From: an uncultured Draconibacterium sp.
Lineage (GTDB): Bacteria > Bacteroidota > Bacteroidia > Bacteroidales > Prolixibacteraceae
Direction: 5' to 3'
Length of the DNA stretch: 64,000 bases
NCBI RefSeq assembly: GCF_963674925.1
Contig: NZ_OY771647.1
Location: 77,501 to 141,500 of the forward strand
A program made the position numbers and the translations under genes. The notes under the pieces were generated by a model. The model ran no database searches and was not told the DNA's origin. It saw nothing but the letters and a program-made list of their open reading frames with translations. Shown in pieces: positions 26,630-35,711 of this stretch (positions are counted from its first letter, which is position 1; each line of letters starts with the position of its first letter).

Positions 26630-28204
26630 TTAAACTTTATATCTCCACGCATCAATTTCGTACTTCTTAAGGCGCGTGCCCAGCATCCGTTCGGTTATTC
26701 GCAGCTCCTCGGCAGCTTTGGTAATATTTCCTTTTGTTGATGTTAGTGCATCGCGAATCAACTGTTTTTCAACCTGCTCAACGGTATACACCATTCCTCC
26801 TTTCGAACTGGTATTCGACGAATGGGCTGTTTGCAACGACGGTGGTAAATTATAACTGTGAATCACATTGTCGGTGCTTAAAATACACGCCCGCTCAATG
26901 CAGTTTTCCAGTTCGCGAATGTTACCCGGCCATTTGTACACCATCAACATATCGAGTGCCGAAGTGGTAATTCGCTTAATTTTTGTCTGGTTCTCTTTAT
27001 TAAACTTACCGATAAAATGATCTACCAGCTGCGGAATATCATCGCGGCGCTCGCGCAACGACGGGATATAAATCGGGAAAACATTAATCCGGTAATACAA
27101 ATCCTCGCGAAACTCTTCGTTCTCGATCATTTCTTCCAGCTTCCGGTTGGTAGCACAGATAATCCGCACGTCCGATTTTATGGTTTGCGTACCTCCTACC
27201 CGCTCAAACTCGCGCTGCTGGATCATCCTCAAAAGCTTCACCTGGGTCGACAACGGAATATCGCCAATCTCATCCAAAAAGATGGTACCTCCGTTGGCCA
27301 GTTCAAAACGACCTTTGCGTTGCACATCGGCACCGGTAAACGCTCCTTTTTCGTGTCCGAACAGTTCACTCTCAATCAGCGATTCGGGCAAGGCCGAGCA
27401 GTTTACTTTTATAAAGCTTTTTCCTTTTCGGGTACTGGCTTCGTGAATGGCATCGGCCACCAGTTCCTTACCCACACCACTTTCTCCACGAATAAGAACG
27501 GTTGAGCTGGTTTTTCCAACCATTTGAACCAGCGAAAATACATCGCGCATTTTCCCCGAATTCCCGATCATATTCACGTGCTTTTGTCCTGATATCTTGC
27601 TTTCCAGTTCCAGGTTTTTTTGCTTCAGTGTCTCCAGTTCTTCCAGCCGCTCCTGGCGGTGTAAGGTTGCGCGTATCACCATCGAACCAATAATCGACAG
27701 TAGCCGTGTATCCTCATCAACACTGATATACGGATTATAAACGCGGGCAAAACTTAATGTTCCGGTAACTCTTCCTTCATCAATAACCGGCACACAAACA
27801 AAGGTTAGTTCTTTACCGTCTTTGTAAAGTTCCTGGTTTGTCCGGTTTAAAAACAACGATGATTTAGATATTTTTTCAACCACAACAGGCCGCGCCATTT
27901 CAACAACTTTCCCTATAATCCCTTCGCCCAGTTTATATTTTGCCCGTGCCTGCTGGCTGGTATTTACACCATATGCGGCTTCCATATAAATATGTTCGTC
28001 CTCGCGGTTTAAAATGGTTAAAAAACAGCGTTCGGCACCAAGGTACTCTGCCACCATTTTTACAATGGTATTTAAGTCATTCTTGAACATTTTGCTCTGA
28101 ATCAATCGCTGACTTATATCAAAAAGCAAAGTCATTTCACTCAGACCGTAACATTCTTCCCCGCCCTTTCTGCATTTAATTTCCATAGAAAAGCTATTAA
28201 TCAC
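26630..28204 (-). CDS. nifA: NifA-like sigma-54-dependent activator (GAF, AAA+, Fis HTH)
   Basis: A 524-residue enhancer-binding protein. Residues about 40-185 form a GAF sensor domain. The AAA+ domain follows with Walker A GESGVGKE at 240-247, the sigma-54 contact loop GAFTGA at 287-292 and Walker B GGTIFLDE at 305-312. The C-terminal HTH is GNITKAAEELRITERMLG, then TRLKKYEID; in my memory this resembles the ITERxxGxRxKKYGID form of NifA from anaerobic bacteria. GAF-AAA-HTH is the NifA domain order. It is 8.4 kb from nifH and lies beyond the efflux operon. It could instead be a close relative regulating another pathway. Confidence 0.75.
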   Translation of the reverse strand: MINSFSMEIKCRKGGEECYGLSEMTLLFDISQRLIQSKMFKNDLNTIVKMVAEYLGAERCFLTILNREDEHIYMEAAYGVNTSQQARAKYKLGEGIIGKVVEMARPVVVEKISKSSLFLNRTNQELYKDGKELTFVCVPVIDEGRVTGTLSFARVYNPYISVDEDTRLLSIIGSMVIRATLHRQERLEELETLKQKNLELESKISGQKHVNMIGNSGKMRDVFSLVQMVGKTSSTVLIRGESGVGKELVADAIHEASTRKGKSFIKVNCSALPESLIESELFGHEKGAFTGADVQRKGRFELANGGTIFLDEIGDIPLSTQVKLLRMIQQREFERVGGTQTIKSDVRIICATNRKLEEMIENEEFREDLYYRINVFPIYIPSLRERRDDIPQLVDHFIGKFNKENQTKIKRITTSALDMLMVYKWPGNIRELENCIERACILSTDNVIHSYNLPPSLQTAHSSNTSSKGGMVYTVEQVEKQLIRDALTSTKGNITKAAEELRITERMLGTRLKKYEIDAWRYKV

Positions 28205-28433
28205 CTATTTAACAACAACAAATTTCACCAATAAAATAGATATCTGTAAGCTTTTGCAATTCATTTGAATCATTTTAACACTTTATTAATCTTTTGCATG
28301 TCTTTTAGAAAGTCATCTGCCATATATTTTATCAAACACTCATCAATACTCTATATGTATTATTGATTACGAAACGATTTAGAATTCATCCAAAAACAGT
28401 ATTTTCGTTATTACATACTAATACTCCAGGAAA

Positions 28434-29168
28434 GTGTCAAAAAATTTAGTAATCATTCCAACCTATAACGAAAAGGAAAACGTTGAAAAGATGATCCGCA
28501 AGGTATTTTCTTTGGAAAAGCCTTTTCATTTGCTGATTGTTGAAGATAACTCGCCTGATGGAACAGCTGAAATTGTAAAAGGCCTTATGGATGAATTTCC
28601 TGAGCAACTCCATATATTGGAAAGAAAAGGAAAATTGGGTTTGGGCACAGCTTATATTGCAGGTTTCAAATGGGCATTGGAAAGAGATTACGAAGCAGTT
28701 TGTGAAATGGACTGCGATTTTTCGCACAATCCCGATGATCTGCTAAAACTTTTTGGTGCCATTGATGATGGTGCCGATGTGGCTGTTGGCTCGCGCTATA
28801 TTACAGGAATAAATGTGGTAAACTGGCCCCTTGGCCGTGTACTGATGTCGTATTTTGCATCGATGTATGTGCGTATTGTTACCGGCATGAATGTGCGCGA
28901 CACCACCGCAGGATTTGTTTGTTGGAAACGAAAAGTACTGGAAACCATCGACCTCGACAAAATAAAACTGATCGGCTACGGATTCCAGATTGAAATGAAA
29001 TTTACAGCGTACAAATTTGGATTTAACATCACGGAAGTTTCCATTGTATTTACCGACCGCCAGGAAGGAACCTCGAAAATGAGCGGTGGTATTTTTAACG
29101 AAGCACTTTGGGGCGTTTTAAAAATGAAGTTAAACAGCTTCGTGCGAAAATACGAGAGAAAAAATTAA
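28434..29168 (+). CDS. Polyprenol-phosphate mannosyl/glycosyltransferase (GT2, DPM1-like)
   Basis: A 244-residue soluble family 2 glycosyltransferase that makes polyprenyl-phosphate sugars. It starts at a GTG (28434). The nucleotide-binding motif is LLIVEDNSPDGTAEI and the metal site is EMDCDFSHNPDD. The later region DTTAGFVCWKRKVLETIDLD is characteristic of the DPM1 family. No GtrA-type membrane domain is fused. It is a single-gene unit ending at a strong terminator. Confidence 0.88.
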   Translation: MSKNLVIIPTYNEKENVEKMIRKVFSLEKPFHLLIVEDNSPDGTAEIVKGLMDEFPEQLHILERKGKLGLGTAYIAGFKWALERDYEAVCEMDCDFSHNPDDLLKLFGAIDDGADVAVGSRYITGINVVNWPLGRVLMSYFASMYVRIVTGMNVRDTTAGFVCWKRKVLETIDLDKIKLIGYGFQIEMKFTAYKFGFNITEVSIVFTDRQEGTSKMSGGIFNEALWGVLKMKLNSFVRKYERKN

Positions 29169-29199
29169 GGATTAACGATGAATGATTAAAGAATAATTG

Positions 29200-29226
29200 A
29201 GGCTGCCGGGTGCAGCCTTTTTTTTT
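29200..29226 (+). terminator. Intrinsic terminator after the glycosyltransferase
   Basis: AGGCTGC (29200-29206), a 5-nt loop CGGGT, and GCAGCCT (29212-29218), directly followed by a run of nine T. This is a textbook rho-independent terminator. Confidence 0.9.
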
Positions 29227-29622
29227 GAAAGTCCCCATCTTTTTATGTGTATTGCCGTTTGAGTTTCGTCCGGGAGAACCATCTGGCTTCGATCTGCTTT
29301 CTTCGCCGGACGATTTCACTTTGGTCATTTCATCCCGGCGCTACGCACCGGGTTATTCACATTCGACGCTTCCAGCGTCATAAAAACGTGCAATTGCGAC
29401 ATTGCAGGTCAATAAACTCGTCTTAACTTTGTAATTCAGCTCAATATCCCGAAGGGATAGTGTGCGCCTTGTAATCCGGCCATTTTTATGAAATGCTGTT
29501 AACAGGCTTTACTTTCATTCCTGTTGGTGATTCCCGGGAATCATGATTGTTTTGTTTCTTAAATTCTAATTCAGTTGTAACAAATTCGGGGTGGCTGGTC
29601 TAAGCAAGTAGAAAGTCAAAAA
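29227..29622. other. Gene-free region rich in short palindromes
   Basis: About 400 bp without a gene. It contains CCCGGCGCTACGCACCGGG (29335-29353), GACGCTTCCAGCGTC and a CCCGAAGGG block, three GC-rich palindromes in a row. Such strings recur as dispersed intergenic repeats in many Bacteroidota. I see no clear promoter motif for the sigma factor gene that follows. Confidence 0.5.
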
Positions 29623-30138
29623 ATGAAGACCAAAGAAATACAGTTTGAAGAACTTTTTAAGGAGAACAAAGACCGGGTTTTCCGTATCTGCTGTTCTTAC
29701 GTGCGTGACAGCCATAACCGCGACGATTTGTTTCAGGAAATATTCACCAACATTTGGAAAAACCTTGGGTCGTTCAGAAATGAAAGCCATGTAAACACCT
29801 GGATCTACAGGATATCGATAAATACGGCCATAAATTATTGCCGTCTGCAGAGTACCAACGATAAACGCTGCCAGGAAATAAAACAGGATATTCTTTCGGA
29901 CGATGATGTTAATCTGGCCCGAAAAACGGTTCTTGAGAAAGAACTAAAAAGAATGTTTGAAGCAATTAACCTGCTTCCTGTTACAGAAAAGTCAATAATC
30001 AGTTTGGTTCTTGAGGGATTGGACCACGCAAGAATCGCTGAAATAGTTGGCATATCAGAAGTAAACGTCCGGGTAAAATTTCACCGGATTAAAAAGAAAT
30101 TAAAACAAATGATGGAGGAACAGAAACATGAACTTTGA
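29623..30138 (+). CDS. ECF-type RNA polymerase sigma factor
   Basis: A 171-residue extracytoplasmic-function sigma factor. Region 2 is seen in RDDLFQEIFTNIWKNLGSFR and NVNTWIYRI-like NESHVNTWIYRISINTAINY. Region 4 is the C-terminal LEGLDHARIAEIVGISEVNV followed by RVKFHRIKKKLKQ. The gene overlaps the next one by 11 bp, which points to translational coupling with a membrane partner. That partner may be its anti-sigma factor. The signal is unknown. Confidence 0.93.
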   Translation: MKTKEIQFEELFKENKDRVFRICCSYVRDSHNRDDLFQEIFTNIWKNLGSFRNESHVNTWIYRISINTAINYCRLQSTNDKRCQEIKQDILSDDDVNLARKTVLEKELKRMFEAINLLPVTEKSIISLVLEGLDHARIAEIVGISEVNVRVKFHRIKKKLKQMMEEQKHEL

Positions 30139-30739
30139 ATCGCTATCTGAAAAATATAAAGAACTTAGATCTCCGGCAGAAACAACAGATGGGTTTTTAG
30201 AAAATGGGAACAAGGACGCTTCATTTCTGAATATTCTGCAAAATCAGGAAGCAGAAGCAAAAAGAAGATACCGACGCATGTATATTTTATATGCCGTTGG
30301 CGCTGTCGGATATTTCGGTACATTTATATTAAACACTGACCCGGATCTGACATTGAGAAACCGTATTGCAGGCACTTGTTTTGTATTGGCATTTGCTATT
30401 CTTGCTGTGCTTTCGCGGAAACGCTATAGTGAAATAAACCGTACCAGTTTTCTCGATTCTCAAAAACAGTTTCTAAAAAACGCTCAAAAGAGTTATTCTT
30501 TCTGGAACAAACAACAAATTTGGCTAATCCCGGTTTTGTTATTCGTTAATGCCGGAGCCACATTTTCCGTTTCAAATCATTTTGGCAACCTTGAAATTGT
30601 AACCGGGGTTCTTCTCTTTCAGGCTGCATTTTGGTGTTTAATGGGATTTGGTTTTTATATGGGAAAACGAGCCTGGACAAAAAAGAAAAAACCAATCCTC
30701 GAGAAAATCGAAGCATTGCTCCCGGAATTTGAACAATAA
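30128..30739 (+). CDS. Membrane protein coupled to the ECF sigma factor, possible anti-sigma
   Basis: A 203-residue protein. A soluble N-terminal part of about 55 residues is followed by hydrophobic segments near 57-75, 82-97, 132-150 and 158-180, with a basic C-terminus. I do not recognise a zinc-binding HxxxCxxC motif of ZAS anti-sigma factors. The 11-bp overlap with the sigma gene suggests that it anchors or restrains it. This role is inferred only from context. Confidence 0.75.
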   Translation: MNFESLSEKYKELRSPAETTDGFLENGNKDASFLNILQNQEAEAKRRYRRMYILYAVGAVGYFGTFILNTDPDLTLRNRIAGTCFVLAFAILAVLSRKRYSEINRTSFLDSQKQFLKNAQKSYSFWNKQQIWLIPVLLFVNAGATFSVSNHFGNLEIVTGVLLFQAAFWCLMGFGFYMGKRAWTKKKKPILEKIEALLPEFEQ

Positions 30740-30813
30740 ATCAGTCGTAACGTTTGACAAAAGGTTGCTGAATTTCGTGGTGTGCAGACAAGAAGTGTCT
30801 CGGCGTATTTTAG

Positions 30814-30821
30814 TAACTTTG
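30814..30821 (+). promoter_or_regulatory. Possible -7 element of pyrC
   Basis: TAACTTTG matches TAnnTTTG and lies 25 bp ahead of the pyrC ATG. No TTG at the expected -33 distance is visible, so the call is weak. Confidence 0.35.
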
Positions 30822-30845
30822 TTATAAATCAAAAATCGAGGGGAA

Positions 30846-32189
30846 ATGAAAACGCTGATTAAAGATGCAACGATAGTAAACGAGGGATTAAAATTTAAAG
30901 GAAGTGTTTTAATTGATGGTGAAAAAATAGAGAAAATATTTCCTCATGTAGTTCCCGCCGATTTTGATACCAGCCAAATAGAAGTTATTGATGCTACCGG
31001 GCTATTGCTGATACCCGGAGCAATTGACGACCAGGTACACTTTCGCGAACCGGGATTAACCCACAAAGGCGAAATTGCAACTGAAAGTAAAGCCGCCGCT
31101 GCCGGTGGTGTCACTACCTACATGGAAATGCCCAACACCAATCCGCAAGCCGTTACGCAAGAAGAATTGCAGAAAAAATTCGATAGGGCTGCTGAAGTTT
31201 CGGCAGTTAATTATTCGTTTTACATGGGTGCTACCAACGACAATTTGCAGGAAGTGCTGAAAACCGATCCGACAAAAGTATGCGGAATAAAAGTTTTTAT
31301 GGGCTCCTCAACAGGAAATATGCTGGTTGACGACGATGCAACTTTATCGGAAATTTTTAAACATGCGCCAACTTTGGTTGCTACCCACTGCGAAGACGAA
31401 GCAACCATAAAAGCCAATACCGAAATTGCACGCCAGCGTTATGGCGAAAATGTACCTATTTCGCGCCACTGCCATATTCGCAGCGACGAAGCTTGTTACA
31501 AATCGTCGTCGAAAGCAGTTGAACTGGCTTCAAAATTCGACACGCGTTTGCATATTCTGCACCTTTCGTCGGCAAAAGAAATGAGTCTTTTCTCGCCGGG
31601 GAAAGTAAGCGACAAAAAAATTACAGCCGAAGTTTGTGTTCATCACCTGTGGTTCGATGAGCGCGACTACATCGATTACGGAACACGCATAAAATGGAAT
31701 CCTTCAGTAAAATGCGAAAAAGATAAAGTGGCACTTTGGGAAGCCTTGCTGGCCGACAAAATTGATGTGATTGCCACCGACCATGCCCCGCATACTTTGG
31801 AGGAAAAGAATAACTCGTACTTTAAAGCTCCGTCAGGCGGTCCGCTGGTTCAGCACTCGTTGGTTGCCATGCTCGAACTAAGTAAAAAAGGGTTTATCTC
31901 AATAGAAAAAGTAATTGAGAAAATGTGCCATGCTCCGGCCGATCTTTTCCGCGTAAACAAACGTGGCTACATACGCGAAGGTTATTTTGCCGACCTCGTT
32001 TTGGTCGATCCGAATAAAAGCTGGATTGTTGCACCCGAGAATATTCTATACAAATGTGGTTGGGCGCCATTTGAGCGAACTGAGTTTTCGAACCAGGTAG
32101 TAAGCACTTTTGTAAATGGGCTAAAAGTATACGACGATAACCGGATCATTCATACAAATTACGGACAGGCAGTTACGTTTAATCTCTAG
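30846..32189 (+). CDS. pyrC: Dihydroorotase
   Basis: This enzyme cyclises carbamoyl aspartate to dihydroorotate in pyrimidine synthesis. The 447-residue protein is of the class I amidohydrolase type. It has IPGAIDDQVHFREPGLTHKG, the metal-binding His in THCED and HILHLSSAKE, and the catalytic Asp in VIATDHAPHT. The first metal motif reads DQVH rather than the common D-x-H-x-H, so one metal His is replaced by Gln. I recall this form from Bacteroidota dihydroorotases. Allantoinase is the main alternative. Confidence 0.88.
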   Translation: MKTLIKDATIVNEGLKFKGSVLIDGEKIEKIFPHVVPADFDTSQIEVIDATGLLLIPGAIDDQVHFREPGLTHKGEIATESKAAAAGGVTTYMEMPNTNPQAVTQEELQKKFDRAAEVSAVNYSFYMGATNDNLQEVLKTDPTKVCGIKVFMGSSTGNMLVDDDATLSEIFKHAPTLVATHCEDEATIKANTEIARQRYGENVPISRHCHIRSDEACYKSSSKAVELASKFDTRLHILHLSSAKEMSLFSPGKVSDKKITAEVCVHHLWFDERDYIDYGTRIKWNPSVKCEKDKVALWEALLADKIDVIATDHAPHTLEEKNNSYFKAPSGGPLVQHSLVAMLELSKKGFISIEKVIEKMCHAPADLFRVNKRGYIREGYFADLVLVDPNKSWIVAPENILYKCGWAPFERTEFSNQVVSTFVNGLKVYDDNRIIHTNYGQAVTFNL

Positions 32190-32287
32190 CCTTAGAATCA
32201 TTCTAAAATATTACTCCGCTTAAACCTATTTCGTAATTATACGTTTATGATTGCACGACTTATTCGTTAAATAAGTCACACATTCAT

Positions 32288-32319
32288 AAGGTGGTTTCTT
32301 CATTGGAAATCACCTTTTT
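32288..32319 (+). terminator. Terminator downstream of pyrC
   Basis: AAGGTGGTTTC and GAAATCACCTT form an 11-bp stem with one G-T wobble, followed by a T run. It lies about 100 bp after the pyrC stop. Confidence 0.8.
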
Positions 32320-32412
32320 CCGTTACTGAAATTACGGATGACGGATGATTTAGAGTTCCGCCATTACTAAATTGGATTTTCTGTGTAATTAAGTGCAATC
32401 TGCGAGAAAACA

Positions 32413-33762
32413 CTACTCCTCCAGCATTTTCTGCGGTAATTCTTTGGTAGCTTTTGCCCCCAGCTTTTTAATATTCTCCGCACGACGCACCAGGTTACCG
32501 GCACCGGTATGTAATTTATTTACCGCCGATTCGTAGGTCTTCTGTGTGGTTGACAGGTTTTTACCAATGTTTTCCATATCGATAATAAATCCCACAAATT
32601 TGTCGTAAAGCGCACCACCCTGTTTGGCTATTTCAATGGCATTACGGGTTTGGTTCTCCTGCTGCCAGATGGATGAAATGGTACGCAAAGTGGCCAGCAA
32701 AGTCGACGGACTTACAATCACCACTTTCTGATCCCAGGCATACGAGAATAATTCATGGTCTTCCTGAATAGCCACGCTAAACGAAGCTTCTATAGGAATG
32801 AACAACAAAACAAAATCGGGTGAATTTAACTTGCCCGCCGTTTGATAATGTTTTTCGCTCAGGCCTTTAATATGAGTCCGTAAGCTTAAAAGGTGCTCTT
32901 TTACGAACTTCACTCTATCCTCATCGTTTTCTGCATTTACGGCACGTTCGTAAGCAATCATCGAAACTTTCGAATCGACAATAATGTGTTTGTTGTCCGG
33001 CAGGTTGATCACAATGTCGGGCTGAATCCGTTTGCCTTCCTCTGTAGTATCACTGAACTGTTTTTGGTATCCCTGGTCTCCTTCGTTTAATCCCGATCGT
33101 TCGAGAATACGTTCCAGAACCACTTCGCCCCAATTACCTTGTTTTTTCACATCGCCTTTCAGCGCTTTGGTCAGGTTGTTGGCTTCTTCACTAATTTTGT
33201 TGTTCAGATCATACAGTTTTTTCAGCTCAGCTTTTAAATCAGTTTGATCTTTTAAACCTTGCTTGTAGGTATCATCAACTTTTTTCTCAAAAAGATGAAT
33301 CTTTTCTTTTAGTGGATTTAGTACCTCACTAATATTTTTCTGATTGGCGGCAGTAAATTTCTCGCTGTTCTTCTCCAGAATTTTATTGGCTACATTTTCA
33401 AACTCAACCGTTAGTTTCTTCTGTATCTTTTCGAGTTCCTCTTTCTGCTCCGACAACTTCTCTTCCTGGTTTTTGAACTGCACTTTGGCATTCTCAAGGC
33501 GCACATTCAAGGCTTTATTTTCTTCACGATAAGCCTGTAACTCCGCTTTCCACTCATCAGCTTCGGTTTTTAACGCATTGTAACGTTCCTGCCAAACCAG
33601 CCCCTGTTTTTCAATTTCAGCCTTTTGGGCTAAAAACTCACTTTCCTTTTCAAAAAGCAATTTGCCGGCATCGGCCTGCCCACTTTGCGCTTTCATTTTC
33701 AGGAAAAGAAATGCCACAATTCCACCAACTACCACTCCTACAACCAGATAAATAATTTCCAT
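32413..33762 (-). CDS. rmuC: DNA recombination protein RmuC homologue
   Basis: The 449-residue protein begins with a membrane anchor (IIYLVVGVVVGGIVAFLFLKM), followed by a long coiled coil to about residue 190. The nuclease-like RmuC domain follows, with KGDVKKQGNWGEVVLERILE, then PDIVINLPDNKHIIVDSKVS and DFVLLFIPIEASF. RmuC limits inversions at short inverted repeats in E. coli. The C-terminal coiled coil is intact. The gene stands alone. Confidence 0.93.
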   Translation of the reverse strand: MEIIYLVVGVVVGGIVAFLFLKMKAQSGQADAGKLLFEKESEFLAQKAEIEKQGLVWQERYNALKTEADEWKAELQAYREENKALNVRLENAKVQFKNQEEKLSEQKEELEKIQKKLTVEFENVANKILEKNSEKFTAANQKNISEVLNPLKEKIHLFEKKVDDTYKQGLKDQTDLKAELKKLYDLNNKISEEANNLTKALKGDVKKQGNWGEVVLERILERSGLNEGDQGYQKQFSDTTEEGKRIQPDIVINLPDNKHIIVDSKVSMIAYERAVNAENDEDRVKFVKEHLLSLRTHIKGLSEKHYQTAGKLNSPDFVLLFIPIEASFSVAIQEDHELFSYAWDQKVVIVSPSTLLATLRTISSIWQQENQTRNAIEIAKQGGALYDKFVGFIIDMENIGKNLSTTQKTYESAVNKLHTGAGNLVRRAENIKKLGAKATKELPQKMLEE

Positions 33763-33890
33763 TTTGATTTTGTTTGAAACCTAAAAATACAAAAATGCAA
33801 AGAAGCCCAAGGCGTGAGGCGAAAAAATAGTTTAATGAATTTTTAGGGCAGTTAATTTTTCTATTTTTAGAGGAAAATTACACGTATTTT

Positions 33891-34553
33891 ATGGAGGTTA
33901 AAATTGAAGAAGGCTGGAAAAAACAGTTAAACGAAGAGTTTGCCAAGGATTATTTTACGGAGTTAAGCGCGTTTGTTCGTGATGAATATAATACGCAGCG
34001 TATTTACCCTCCCGGCAAACTTATTTTTAATGCTTTTGACCAGTGTCCGTTTGAAAAGCTAAAAGTGGTTATCATAGGTCAGGATCCTTACCACGGACCG
34101 GGGCAGGCTCACGGGCTTTGTTTTTCCGTGAACGACGGCATTAAATTTCCTCCAAGTTTGCGTAATATCTTTAAGGAACTGAACAGCGATGTGGGCAAAC
34201 CAATTCCCGAAACCGGCGATTTAACCGATTGGGCGCGGCAAGGCGTTTTGCTGTTAAATGCCACATTAACAGTTCGCGCGCACCAGGCAGCCTCGCACCA
34301 AAAAAAGGGTTGGGAACAATTTACCGATGCTGTAATTGAAAAGATAAACAAGGAAAAAGAAAATGTGGTTTTTCTGCTTTGGGGAAACTATGCCATTAGC
34401 AAAAGTAAGTTTATCGATCAGGAGAAACATTTTGTGTTAACATCGGTGCATCCGTCGCCACTTTCGGCAAGCCGCGGTTTTTTTGGCAACAAACATTTTA
34501 GCCGCACCAACGAGTTTCTGGTTTCCAAAGGACTGGAACCAATAAACTGGTAA
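33891..34553 (+). CDS. ung: Uracil-DNA glycosylase
   Basis: This enzyme removes uracil from DNA to start base excision repair. The 220-residue protein is family 1 UDG. The water-activating motif GQDPYHGPGQAHG is at 63-75 with catalytic Asp65. The other signature is HPSPLSASRGFFG near the C-terminus. Length and motifs are complete. It ends at a bidirectional terminator shared with the convergent gene. Confidence 0.97.
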   Translation: MEVKIEEGWKKQLNEEFAKDYFTELSAFVRDEYNTQRIYPPGKLIFNAFDQCPFEKLKVVIIGQDPYHGPGQAHGLCFSVNDGIKFPPSLRNIFKELNSDVGKPIPETGDLTDWARQGVLLLNATLTVRAHQAASHQKKGWEQFTDAVIEKINKEKENVVFLLWGNYAISKSKFIDQEKHFVLTSVHPSPLSASRGFFGNKHFSRTNEFLVSKGLEPINW

Positions 34554-34566
34554 AAACAAGGCACAA

Positions 34567-34599
34567 AAAAACCGATTCGCAAAAAACGAACCGGTTTTT
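34567..34599. terminator. Bidirectional terminator between ung and the FabH-like gene
   Basis: AAAAACCGATTCG (34567-34579) and CGAACCGGTTTTT (34587-34599) form a 13-bp stem with one mismatch. The A/T flanks provide a U-tract in both directions for two convergent genes. Confidence 0.85.
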
Positions 34600-34619
34600 A
34601 ATATCATAGTATATAATCC

Positions 34620-35702
34620 TTACCACTTATAAACAATGGAATTGATGTTCATTCCTGCTCCTACCGAACAAAGGATAGTATAATCGCCTTCATTCACTTC
34701 GTGCCCTTCCATTTTTCCCTTCACAACCAGGTCAACAAGAGTTGGCACTGTAGCGGTTGAAGAATTTCCCAATTCGCGGATACTCATTGGCATAATTCCT
34801 TCGGGCACTTCTTTTTGGCCGTACAACTTTAACACCCCTGATAAAATTGCTTCATCCATTTTTTCGTTTGCCTGATGAATGAATATCTTTTTAATGTCGG
34901 ACAGTTCCAATCCAGCTTTTTCGATACTGTCTTTTACTACTCCCGGAACGGTTGTAATGGCGTAAACATACAATTTGTGTCCGGCCATTTTTATATACAA
35001 CTCATCTCCTTCGTAATCAGGATTATCCGACTCACCCAAAGTAAGCAAATTGGCATATTTAACCGAATCTGAACGGCTTGAGTGAGACAGAATTCCAACA
35101 GGTTCTTCACTTTCAACAGCTTCAACAACAGTTGCTCCTGCACCATCGGCATAAATCATCGAATCGCGGTCGTACGGATCTGAAATGCGTGATAGCACAT
35201 CGGCACCAACCACAACACCTCGTTTACCAAAACCACTTTTTATGTAGGCATCGGCGGTAATCATTCCCTGTGTCCATCCCGGGCAGCCCGAAACCACATC
35301 ATGACAAATACATGTTGGATTCTTGATGTGCAGCTTCATCTTCACCTTATTGGCCAAACTTGGCAAAATATCGGTGCGAACATTTCCGTGCAGGATATCG
35401 CCAAAATTATGTCCAACGATAATAAAGTCGAGACTTTCCATTGAAATTCCGGCCGATTTGCAAGCGTCTTCTACTGCCATTGCCGCAATATCTGAAGTCA
35501 CCAAATCGTCGGCAATGTAGCGTCGCTCTTCAATATTGGTAATCTCCTGAAACTTCTGAATAATCTCCTCATTACTTTTATCCTCAATCTTTTTCTTCGA
35601 TGGAGTATAAAACTCATTCTTCAAGAAATGTGTATTCTTAATTATCTGAGATGGAAGCGCACTTCCGGTACCAATAATTCGTGTATATATTTGCTTTGCC
35701 AT
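34620..35702 (-). CDS. 3-oxoacyl-ACP synthase III family protein (FabH-like)
   Basis: A 360-residue condensing enzyme of the thiolase fold. The catalytic triad is visible: Cys140 (VVSGCPGWTQG), His in KIFIHQANEKMDEA and Asn in ELGNSSTATVPTLVD. It is longer than housekeeping FabH (about 320 residues), with extra residues near 28-60. It may therefore initiate a specialised lipid or polyketide rather than bulk fatty acids. It is 9 bp downstream of lpxH, probably in one operon with it. Confidence 0.88.
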   Translation of the reverse strand: MAKQIYTRIIGTGSALPSQIIKNTHFLKNEFYTPSKKKIEDKSNEEIIQKFQEITNIEERRYIADDLVTSDIAAMAVEDACKSAGISMESLDFIIVGHNFGDILHGNVRTDILPSLANKVKMKLHIKNPTCICHDVVSGCPGWTQGMITADAYIKSGFGKRGVVVGADVLSRISDPYDRDSMIYADGAGATVVEAVESEEPVGILSHSSRSDSVKYANLLTLGESDNPDYEGDELYIKMAGHKLYVYAITTVPGVVKDSIEKAGLELSDIKKIFIHQANEKMDEAILSGVLKLYGQKEVPEGIMPMSIRELGNSSTATVPTLVDLVVKGKMEGHEVNEGDYTILCSVGAGMNINSIVYKW

Positions 35703-35711
35703 AATTTCCTC

